Part shown: one piece after another, positions 1-11,200 of the stretch
Layout: every line of letters begins with the position of its first letter
How positions within the stretch are numbered: the stretch's first letter is position 1
From: Ascoidea tarda (nom. inval.)
Taxonomy: Eukaryota > Ascomycota > Saccharomycetes > Ascoideales > Ascoideaceae
NCBI GenBank assembly: GCA_030560485.1
Contig: JAKTTS010000024.1
Coordinates: forward strand, 1-62,992
Length of the DNA: 62,992 nt
Direction of reading: 5' to 3'
Position numbers and translations under genes: made by a program
The notes under the pieces: generated by a model
Seen by the model: only the letters and a program-made list of their open reading frames with translations
Database searches by the model: none
Told to the model about the DNA's origin: nothing

Positions 1-180
1 AAATTAAGCTAGTACCTGTACCATAATTTCACAATAAATATACCAAAAAAAAAAAATAACATAAAATTGAACTTTAAACCTAAAACAACCATCCAAAATA
101 AAACAAATATATACAATTTTAAAACATTGTAAAATAAAATTAAAATAAAAAAAAAAAAAAAAAATTAAAAAAAAAAACAA

Positions 181-187
181 TTACCCG
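181..187 (+). promoter_or_regulatory. Reb1-type site (TTACCCG) after the GAA1 stop
   Basis: An exact TTACCCG lies 38 bp beyond the GAA1 stop codon. In S. cerevisiae Reb1 binds this motif and can act as a roadblock terminator. Seen: the motif and its position. Inferred: a role in ending GAA1 transcription. Confidence 0.4.
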
Positions 188-224
188 TCTAATGTGACAA
201 ACATCCGACACCCAGTCAAACTTA

Positions 225-2069
225 CTATTTGGCAACAGGTTCCTTAGCTTTAGCAGTTTCAGCAGTTTCAGCAACTTTTGTGGGCAGTGAGCAACCAACA
301 AGGCAGCACACAAGCCATACAGGAAGCCATCCAAATATGACAATAAACCAAGTCCACACTTCAAAGTCTCTCCATGAGGTTAGTAGTCCCCCCATCACCT
401 TGAAGGGTGTTCCAAAGTCTTTATCCAACACTCCAATTACCAAGACTATCGTCCAAGGACAAGATATAACTAAGCAGATAAAATTGACGAATGATCTTAG
501 TTTGAGGCTTCCGTTCCCAATCCTCAATGGACGCACAAAAGTTAGTGGAAGCAAACATATGCCTATCAAAAATGCTATTGAAAAGTGGACTACAAGCAAT
601 GATGTTATCACCAAACTTGTATATAGCAATGTTATTGAGAGTAGTGAATGTAAGACAGCTAATGGTAGATTTATTTTTATCCTTATCATGGAAAAGTTTT
701 TGTTTTGAGTGTTGTTTTCATAATTGAAATAATTTAATGACTGCGATGATAGTATTATTCCTGAACTCATCAACACTCTAAATATAATATCATGACTCAC
801 AGGTATATACATCAACGAAACTCCCAATAACGATGAAATGGAAAATAATATTGTAAATAACCCAAATGATTTTGGAAGAGCCATAAGTATTTGACTCTCT
901 GAATGTTTGCTATTGAGGATTATGGATGCAGATGATATACCAAAGCTGACTGTTAACAAAACTGCAGATGGAAGATATGTACCAATTGATACAAAATTTC
1001 TGGGGGCTAACATCAAATAAAAAAAAAACGACTGGTGAAATTTTTCCAATAAATTATTAATTGATCTAAACATTGCTTCGGAGACTCTACCAAAAGTCGT
1101 GATATCGGCACCTCCACCATATCCTTTAGCTCTCAAAGTCAACGCTTGTATTCTCCAACCACTAAATGCTTCACATCCATTTGTTTTCTTTAGACCGGCA
1201 AATACCAATTCTTTTATCCCACTCAACAATACCTTGCACCTGCTAAAATAATTATTTCTATTAAGCTCATTTTCTTCTACTTTTTGAACAGAAACTTTCA
1301 CACCTTCGTGTTCCGTTATAGAAACAGCAGTATTAACCAAGTCCAAATTTGGCAATTGTCCATTCAATCCTCCATATAGTACTTCAACGTATTTGAAATA
1401 ATCATGTTCGCCTGGATATTCCAATACAACTGCAGCCTCAATTGCGCCTCCAGTTAAATCTAATGATACATGATAAGCTTGTACCCATGATCTCATTGCA
1501 TAATGACTGTCCTCTGTGATTACAAATATAAGGTTTTTTGACCATATTGACCACCGGGAAAAGTATCTGGCCAACGAAACTACTAATGCCACACCACCCT
1601 CATTAAATTCGCCATCAGGAGTGTTCCATGAAGCAGCAAGAACCATTGCTTCAGTTCCATCACCTCTGGGAGCATGGAATAAACCATACAAATTATTTCC
1701 AACAGTTTTATTTGCATCATTATAATGGAATTGGTGAACAGCTGTGTTTAAGCCGATTGCTTCCAACCACTCACTTACTACCTTGTTTCTCTCAAATATG
1801 CTCTCGATATCTTTCAATTTGTGTATTTCGTCTCTGTAACCTCTCTCGTAGTTCCATTCTGACTCTCTGAAATAGCTGTATGCCTGCGATGGCATCAATG
1901 CATTTTCTGATATGTATGTTCTTCTATATTGGCCATCCACAGGCAAGTACAAAATCCAAGCACACGATAAGACTCCAAGAAGAAACGAAATCAAAGGCAA
2001 GCGTTTGATGATCTTGGGAACCAAGCCCAACTTGTACACTTTCCTTCGAACCTGCTCTAACAATGCCAT
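225..2069 (-). CDS. GAA1: GPI transamidase subunit Gaa1
   Basis: Gaa1 is a subunit of the ER-membrane GPI transamidase, which replaces a C-terminal signal peptide with a GPI anchor. The 614-residue product has a hydrophobic segment at about 24-44, then a luminal block with family hallmarks that closely match yeast Gaa1: GQYRRTYISENALMPSQAYS, HAPRGDGTEAMVLA, LDLTGGAIEAAVVLEY, NLDLVNTAVSITEHEG and SINNLLEKFHQSFFFYL. Several membrane spans follow in the C-terminal half. The start is the ATG at 2069 (MALLEQ, as in S. cerevisiae MALLEK); the frame opens two codons earlier at a TTG. A Reb1-type site lies just past the stop. CSF1 ends 185 bp upstream on the same strand. Identity is firm. Confidence 0.97.
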   Translation of the reverse strand: MALLEQVRRKVYKLGLVPKIIKRLPLISFLLGVLSCAWILYLPVDGQYRRTYISENALMPSQAYSYFRESEWNYERGYRDEIHKLKDIESIFERNKVVSEWLEAIGLNTAVHQFHYNDANKTVGNNLYGLFHAPRGDGTEAMVLAASWNTPDGEFNEGGVALVVSLARYFSRWSIWSKNLIFVITEDSHYAMRSWVQAYHVSLDLTGGAIEAAVVLEYPGEHDYFKYVEVLYGGLNGQLPNLDLVNTAVSITEHEGVKVSVQKVEENELNRNNYFSRCKVLLSGIKELVFAGLKKTNGCEAFSGWRIQALTLRAKGYGGGADITTFGRVSEAMFRSINNLLEKFHQSFFFYLMLAPRNFVSIGTYLPSAVLLTVSFGISSASIILNSKHSESQILMALPKSFGLFTILFSISSLLGVSLMYIPVSHDIIFRVLMSSGIILSSQSLNYFNYENNTQNKNFSMIRIKINLPLAVLHSLLSITLLYTSLVITSLLVVHFSIAFLIGICLLPLTFVRPLRIGNGSLKLRSFVNFICLVISCPWTIVLVIGVLDKDFGTPFKVMGGLLTSWRDFEVWTWFIVIFGWLPVWLVCCLVGCSLPTKVAETAETAKAKEPVAK

Positions 2070-2211
2070 TCTCAATGCATCTAATCGAAATCAGCAAGAA
2101 GTTAAACACAGAGCCTGATCGACAATGTTTTTCAAACTCCAAGCTGAAAGAACATTTACACGTGCTCACTATAGATAACCATTATATTATACTTCGTTAT
2201 ACTATATTATA

Positions 2212-2237
2212 TTATATTATATTATATTATATTATAC
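2212..2237. repeat. ATATT pentanucleotide repeat
   Basis: A short simple repeat of ATATT/TATAT units between the CSF1 stop and the GAA1 start. It lies within the 185 bp that must hold the CSF1 3' end and the GAA1 promoter. Confidence 0.85.
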
Positions 2238-2254
2238 CATGTTGCCTCATTATG

Positions 2255-5200
2255 TCATGCTTTGCCTAGATTGCTGGCGTACTTTGCTTCGACTTCGTCA
2301 ACTATTTTGTTCATCATTATCATCACGTATTGGTGCGTGAGCAGAGGAAATTTCTTCCTGTATAGACCAAACCACTCGAGTGGAGGTGTAGCATCTCCAA
2401 GATCTTTCAATTGGGGTGCTTCAATATGAAGTGGTTTGATTGGGACGTAGATATATCTTGAATCCAATTTCACGTCTTTAATACTGATCTCAGATTCACC
2501 CAGTATATTGTTTTTCATTTCACTTGAAATTAGTATCTCTTTTTCGCTACTTTCTGTTTCTTTATTTTTTTTATCTTTTTCCTCATTTTCTTCAACAAAT
2601 TTGACTGATGTCCTAGAGCTCCATGCCCTCGAATGGGTTGCCCACATTTCTCGGATGAAACTAATCGACCGAAGGTTCCAACTAATGTCCACTTTCCCGC
2701 CAAACGAACTGTTGAAATTATAATAAACCACATTGCTGCGACTGAGTTGATCCACCGTTACCATTGAGATCAATAAAGAAGGGAATATAAAAATAGTCCC
2801 ACCAGTAGCAGCTTCTGAATGCCTAACAAAATTTGAAACTGATAAGTCATTAAAAACTTCTTTAGAAATTTGATTCTTGAAACTGGATAGCTTAAGAAAA
2901 AAATTATTAATAACCAATTCCAATTTGCTTTCAAGAAAGTTATATTCGGAATCTGGATCCAACAATGATTGTAGCTCTTCTGTTTCAAAAAGATTGATAA
3001 TTCCATCATAACTCTTTTCGTCCTGCGAATATTTTGCAAAAGCGTCACTTGCTTCATATATCAATACTTGGGAATCGATTAATGAGCTTGGATATATGTG
3101 AATCAAAACTTTTCCAAGTGTAACATCTAATTCAGTTTTGAGTCTATTGATGCTTTTTAGTAGTTCATCTGCAAATTTCTTGGACTTGGTTGAACTCTGA
3201 TCATTGTTCAAATTGTCATCATCTAAAATATCCTTGTAGGATGTTTTATTATCTTCAGAAATACGAGAAAATGTAGAATAAATATCCAGAAAATTAGAAG
3301 CTGATAGAGCTGTTAAATAAATATTTAAAACTGAACAATTCCCCATCCCAACTAAACGATCATGAGAAACCCCTAATTTATCTCTTTGATTGAATATATT
3401 ACCACATAGTTTTTGAATATTAGCAATGAAAAAGCAATGATAATCAAATCCAATCTTAACTTCTATTTTTTCAACTCCAGCAGATATTAAAACAAGTGGA
3501 ATTTTAGAGCCTCCTCTCCAAGAAATTACTGAATTCAATCTAATATCTTTAAGTAAAACTGATCCACTTAATCTTCCTTTACTAACCAAGAAAATATTAT
3601 CAAATCCCAACGTCATATTTTGTCCCCAATCTTTGGTCTTTGTGCTAACAAACCAAAATCTATCCAAGTTGAATGAAGCAATACCCAAAGACTGGCCAAA
3701 ATCAACTTTGACTGTTGTATTTATCAACAAGAAATTAATAGTCCAAGGAAAAGCATAAGTTGTAGTTACTTCATGCAATCTGTTTGCCAAACTTTGATCA
3801 ATAAAATCACTAGGCTCTTCCACTTTTAGCTCGGCCAATTCATTCGATAAATCAGATTTGTATAATTCTTTGGGAAACCAAATATTCAAAAACATATCAA
3901 TATCTTCTAATTGCTTGATATTGACATAATATGAATTATCCGCAAAAATATTTGCTGAAGAAATACTAACTGAATCCACATCAGATAAGGCTACATTTAG
4001 AAGAATTTCCTTTATTTGAACAGATCCACTAATAGCTCTCGAATAAATATGTTGTAACGAAGCAGAAATTCCAGAAAGCAAAATCGAGCCATTGATCATA
4101 TCTGTCTGTTGATCTTTGGTTATTGTGTTAAATTGAATCTTTAAACTATTAGTAGACACAATTGCTTTGACTTTCGCTGTTGGTTCACAACTCAAACTTA
4201 TTTTTTGAGGTTTAACATGCAAAGAAAATTGAAAATCAAAATCTCTTAAGATTCGAATCAAATTTATTTTATTATTTTCAGATTTTTTATCGACTGAATT
4301 AACTTCTGCTTTTTTGGTGTGGTTTTCTGATACTGGCCGTGATTCCTTCATTAAACATCTAATTCCTGAGGAGGTGTCAATTATTATAGGAACGCTATTT
4401 GCATTCAATGTATTATCAGAATCAAAAATTATAAATTTCAATAATATTTTTTGCAAGGAATTTAAAGTTTTGCTATTATACTCAACCAAAATTTGAACCT
4501 TGGGTGAATGAAGATTCAAAGAACCAGGACTCGATCCAAACGATGATTGAACTATTTTAATGTTCCCACCAGCAAACGTCATTAGACATTTCAAAGATTT
4601 AAGACCCAAAAACTGAATCCACATGCTACTATCAACAGATTCAGTTTTAACAGAAGACACACGAAGCGTCCTTTTCCGATATTTAGATCTTAGTTCCTGA
4701 GTTAGCACAACGGAATTCAAAAAACTTTTCAAAACTCCTGGAATTGCTTCAGATGAACATTTTACATCAAGTTCCTCTCCATAAACAGTAAACTCGACAT
4801 CTTTACTGTTGTTGATGTTGGTCTTTACATCATAAAATACCTGAATACTGGGTAAAAACGATCGATTCTGACCTTCGTCAATGTTTTTGTTAGGAGGGCA
4901 ATAAAAGTTATCAGAATAGCAACCATAAGAAGTCCCCAAAAATCCATATTTTGTTTTAAAGCTTCCCTTGTTTTTTTCTAAATTTATAAATGCCTCACTA
5001 CAACCTGTTATTATGCCCTTTGGGACAGTAATACTATCGTTTTCATCAAATATCCATCCAAAACAAACATTATGCAAGAAAAAATGAATTGAATATAACC
5101 CAAAAAGTGTTTCAATTGGATTAGACAAATCAAAATCTTCTGTAGAATTCTTAAAATTAGAAGTGCGTGACAATGAGTTTTGGTATTTTTCAGCAATAGA

Positions 5201-8200
5201 AGATAAGATGTCTATACTTTGGAAAATTTTGATTAAGACATATGGGTTAGAATATATACGAGCAAATTGAGATTCCGCTTCGATTTTTTGTTTAAAATCA
5301 TTTTCCCTTTTGACATTCTTTAGCTTAAATTCAAAGTTTATATCAATAATTCTAGACATCATTTTGGGGATAATGGGATTGTTAATAGAAAAATGAACTG
5401 AAGACAAATCAAATACTCCATTGATTGGTACAACGGAAAAAATGTCCTTATCATGTTTGCTATTTGCTTTAGATTCCTGAATGAAATTCTGCCAAAAAGA
5501 TTTTATGCTTTCAAGCTCAATAAATAATTCACAATCTTCAATTAAAAAAGACAACCTAATAATCTCGCTTATAAAAGAAAGTTTAAATTTAAAATCACTT
5601 GAAATTGTTTTATTACCATTTTCAGATTCCAGATTTGATATTTTTTTAATAAAAGAAGAAAATTTATTGAAAGTAATTTCAAAATCATTTTTTGTTTCAA
5701 ATAAAAGTTTTAAAAGATATGGCAAATTAGGAACTTTCAACAATGACTTTCCAGAAAAAATATTCACATCAAAAATAGATTTGCTAATAGAAATGGGAAA
5801 TTCACATCTTGTTTTGGTTAAAAACTTAAAAGAATTGTGGAAATAATAAATCAAACTGATATTTTCTGCATTATCATTTTTATGCAAAAAATTATTAATT
5901 ATATCATCTAGTGAAAAGTCCAAAATTAAAAGTGAGTTCACAAAATAAAATACACTGGATATTTTTGAAATTGATCCGTTCAAATCAATTGAAGAAAAAA
6001 GATCAAGTTCCCATGAGATCTGGTTTATCTGAAAAGAAACTATCCAATTTGAATTCAAAATATTCTCAACAAAAAAATTGGGACTTGAATCTGAGGTCTC
6101 TGTTTGATGCATTTCATTATCAGGATCCGAAAGTCTGAAGCCTTTAAAAATATCCAACTCATTATTCAAAAAGGTGTCTGCAAACTCAATATATACATCA
6201 CTATTTTTTTCAAATGACAAATAGGATGTTTTCAAATTTATATCCAATTTTTTCATATCTTTTTCAGATGAACTTCCATTCACAAAATCAAGTAAAAATT
6301 CTTCAAAAGAATAAAATCCCAAAACAGAAGAATTGAGTAAAATATAAAAATCAAAATACTTTAATGTGTAGTTGCTTACCATCGAAAATTTATTCTGCAA
6401 AAAATCCAAAGATAAAAACAAAGCAAGCGAACTATCTAGTGAGTTGCATTTGTATGAAGTTTTATCAATCAAAATCTCAAGCTCCAGATTTTCAATAAAA
6501 AATAATGTGTGTGCAATAATAACACTGTTATTTTTAATTTCCTTGTTATTATTTTTCTCACTAGAAACCGGTTTCTTGGACTCATTTTGAAAAATACTTG
6601 ATTCAGATATGGATTTAAACGCTTTGATCAAACTGAAACAAAGAGGGGATATTTTAATAGAAGAAGAAAATACACTGATGCTTGTTTTAAAATTTTCGGG
6701 TTTTGCTCCAGGTTGGATTTCTAATGAATTCAAACCTTCTAATAAAATACTGGGGTTTGAAACCTGAATATTAATATGATTTAGCAAAATATAATTGTTT
6801 TCCATATTGTCAGAAATTAAACGAATGCAAAAATTTTTGATGTAAGCTCGAAAAGAAAATTCTTCCATGTTTTTCAGTTTGGTCGATTTTCCAAAAACAT
6901 ATTTGAATATGTAACTTTCTTCAATGTTGAAGTCTTCCCAACTTCTCCAATCAGAAAAATATCTTGCTACTATTTCTTTTGAGTCTTTTGGTGCCTCCCA
7001 GAGACAGGAATCAAAAACTTTTAAAGTCCTTTGATGCCATTGGCTCGGTAAATTTAAAAAAATATGTCGCAATTTAGTTATAAATCTCCAGCTATCATTA
7101 TTCCTGATATGATTTTTTGATAAACCGAATATGAACATTGGTTTTGTTAGCGCGGCAGGATCATGTTGAACAGGATATTCAGAGTTACCAGTTGACAATT
7201 TGTAAAGTAGTTCAATCTCTGCTTTTTTTTGATTTGAAAAAACAGATTCAAAGTTCCTAGTCGAAAAAATGGTTTTTTCAAATAAATCCACCAAAAAATT
7301 TTCTAACCAGAATAATTGTGATTCTTTGATTAAAATATTGAAATTTTCCAAACTAAAAGATGAGCAGTTTTTCACTTTAAAATCGTTAGTATACCATGCT
7401 TCAATATCATTTAACAAAAATGTAAAAATATTTTCTGATTCTTCAATGTCATTCTTATAGATATTCAATATTATTTGTTTTACATTAGCGGCAACTGTTG
7501 TTTCGTCTTGGGTTTCCTCAATATTCTTTGACTCTTTCACAATCACTTTTTGTTCTTTCAATGACACAGAAATGTCGGTTACTTTAAATGAGATATGTGA
7601 CTCAATAATCTTATGTAAAGATTCCTTTGTAAATAACTCTTTTACAGAAAATACCTTGAATTCACCATATTTAAGGTTAAAAGAGGAAACCAATAATCTA
7701 AAAAATTTTATACCTGATTTTTTTTCTAACATCTCAATAAGCTTATCCACAGTATCAATTTGCAAAGTATCTAGAATACTATCAAAAGATGTAGAAAGAA
7801 AGCTTTCAAGTACATCCAAAACTATTTCAAAAGAAGAAGGCAATAGAAAACTGTTGGTGGTTCCAAAATTAATAATCAAGCTATCAGTTTCACTTTCAGA
7901 ATTTTGTTCAATAATATTCGGCACTGTGCTTTCTCCAAAATAATACTCGTTTTCTTTTTTTTTCAGTCTTTTTGTATTATCGGGCTTTTTTAATGTATTA
8001 TTTTCATTTAAAAAATGTTCCAGACTCTCATTTTCTTTTATGAAATTGTGATTAAAGCTGTTATCATTTTCTAAAAGAAATGTTTCCTCACTATTAGAAT
8101 AATCATCAAATAAAGAAAGAGAAGAAAACGGAGTATTTTCAAGAACTATTTCACTTGTAAAAGAATTCAAAGGCCAGGAAATATCAGGAATAGGTAAAGA

Positions 8201-11200
8201 TGGAAAAATAGCATAATAGGAATTTGAATAAAAATCATCGCGATTTTTGGTTGTTAAAAAAAAGGGGCATCGATGAAAACACGCATCATGTTTTTGTAAA
8301 TGTTGTTGTTGTAATACACTTTCCGAATTAAAATTTTTTTTCCTTCCAAAGTTTGTTAATTCAAGAGAAGTTGTTAAACCACCATATAAAAATGAACCAT
8401 TCTTATTTTCTTTTATTTCAAGTGAAATTGAGTCCACCTTAACATCTAGCCTTGAACTGTATCTATCGTTTGCCAAATCATTGAATTTCACAGAAATTTT
8501 GTTTAAAAACAAAGAAACAATCCCCGAATCCTTATCATCAGATAATTTTATGGAAACCAGAGGACAGAAGTAAGTGAAAAATGTAACATCATGAATTATA
8601 GGGATAGATGTTAAAGATGAATTTTCAATATCGTCATATCCAAATGCGATTTTTTTAAAAGAATTGATTAGTTCATTTAAAAAATTTCCAGTAGAGTTTA
8701 TTATAACTGCTCCATTTTTAATGTCCCATTTACAAACATATGTGGGTTCGTCAGGTGGCAAGCCAAAGAGTCTATGGCCGTGAACATTTATGGAATCAAT
8801 AAACATATCATATTTCTTTTGTAATTTAAAGCCTAAATTTTTCTCAAACAAATCTTCAGTTTTAATATTTTTCATGAATTTGAAACTTATTGGAGAAATA
8901 TTACACTGTAAATCCATATAATAATTTGTAAACCTGATATCAACGTCGAAATTTGAAAGCTTTAGAGACATATGAGAATCTGAATCATAAATATGATTTG
9001 GCAAAATTAGACATCCATCATCAACACAAAAAGAAAATAGAACATCGATCTCATTTTCGGTTCTTTGAAATTCATCAATTTTTTTTCGTTTTCTTTTTGA
9101 TAAAGTTGGAGTAAATTTTAAATTATTAATAATTTTTTGTTGATTATTTGCATCAAAAGACTTTCGATCTTTGTCATTGAAGGAATCTTTATACTCTTCA
9201 AGAGTTTTAAAATGAATATTTTCGCCGAAATAGTTTTCAATAAATGTCATAATATATTTAACGGAAAAACCGTAAGCAATAAAAGTTACATTTTCACCCT
9301 TGCAATTTATTATAATTGAGTCAACCAAGTCCAACTCAACTTTACTATAATAGGTATAAGAACCATCTACACTAAAATTATAGGATTTCATGGTCTTATT
9401 AGATTTTGAGAAACTATTGAAAGTATGCCAAGAAGGGGCTTCAATATTGAGATTTAAAAGTTTTGAAAATAGATTAAAATGAATTGTTGTGGATTTAGGA
9501 TAGATGCTTAAAGTTGGGACTTCCAACTGAATTGAAATATCTTCGTCTGTTTTAATTGATAAATAAACGTTTTTATCAAAATCTAGAGGATTATTTATAA
9601 TGTTTTTTTCGTTAATATTTAGATATAAAGCAGAATTACCTATGAGATTCCAGTTAAAAATATAAAGGTATGGTCTAAAAAGATTATATTGATTTAAAGC
9701 TTCTTTTGGAGTGATGTTATTTGTAGTGAAATCGTAAAGTAAATCAGTTAATAAAGTGAAATGATCTCTTAATAAAAAAATCTCGATATCTCTTGAAGTG
9801 TTATTTACAGTCCATTTATTTGTATCATCCCACTTTAGAGGATAGTTCATTGTTAAATCTAAGTTGTGTTCTGAACACTTTAAAAAGATATCATGATTTA
9901 AACTCGTACTTAGCTCAAGGTCAGTTAATGAGCAAATTAAATTGGAATTAAAGCCATCTGGTTTTAATATCATGTCTGAATTAATTGTTATAAACGAACC
10001 AGCAGAAAATTTTAATTCTAGCCAAGCAAAGGGTCTTTTAATATCAAAATCTAGGGAGTTTAAATCTAAAGAGTTTTGGGTAGTTATAGATTGAGAATAG
10101 ATTGAATTAAATTGAGATCTGTTATCGTTATTATGATGATTTATAGAAGAAAAATTTGAATTAAAATCAAAATCAAAATCAAAATCAAAATCAAGGTTAG
10201 GGTCTAAATTCTGATTCAGATCCGAATCTGAATCAAGGTTGCGATTAAGATTGAGGTGCTTTTTTTTGTTTAATTGAGTTTTTTGATATTGTTTGATTAA
10301 TTCGATATCTTTACTATTTTCTTTCATTGGAATTCTTAAAATGGAGCCCTTATCTATGAAATTGATATTAATTTTAAAATTTTCGTATTCCCTTTTTATG
10401 TTAATGTTATCATTAGTGTTATTATTATAAACCAAGTCTTTATAATTATTTTGATTTGGAAAAAAAAAGTTGTATAAAGATATCCTTTGTCTTTCAGCCC
10501 AAGGGCCATAGTTTATTATAGAATTTGATATTATTAAGTCTATGCCAAATTGGGGAGGGGTATCTAATTGCGAGGCAATCGCGTTAATTGAATGTTTGGG
10601 GATATCATAATAATAGTTGAATTGAATGGATTGAGCATCTAATAGAGTTGAATATATAGCATATTCGACGTTTTTAGTTAAAAGCGATAAGTCATTTGCC
10701 GAGTTTTGAAATAGAGAGGGTTGGTCATTATTATTAGAAGATTGAAAAGATTGATTGGACTGGTTAAATTGGTCATAATGAAGGTATTGTGGTAAACCTT
10801 TCCAAATTGTCGAGGAAGATTTATTTTTTTTGTTTTTGTTTTTATTATTATTATTATAATTGAATAATTTTTTGAAACTGGGCCATAAATTTTTATAGTT
10901 GAATAACTTGTTAAAACTTTTCTTTTTTTTGATTTTATTTTGAGAAGTATTATTTGTGTGGTGATTAATTAAATCTTTTTTATTTGAGTTGAAATTTATG
11001 ACTGTTTTAACTCTTTTTTTTTTGAAATTGAGTTTCAAGTCATTATTTAAAAGGGCATTTTTATCATTGTTGTTTTGTTTATCATTATCATTATCATTAT
11101 CATTATCATTAGTAGTAGTAGTAGCAGCAGTATCAGTATCGGAGTTGTAGAATATGTTTTTTTTTATGGTGATTTTGAATTTGTTTAAATTTAAGATTAA

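Noticed and set aside
1-224. Poly-A tracts at the left edge as a retroposed or telomeric feature
   Set aside because: Ordinary AT-rich 3' sequence of GAA1; no target-site duplication, no repeat unit and no second gene are visible.
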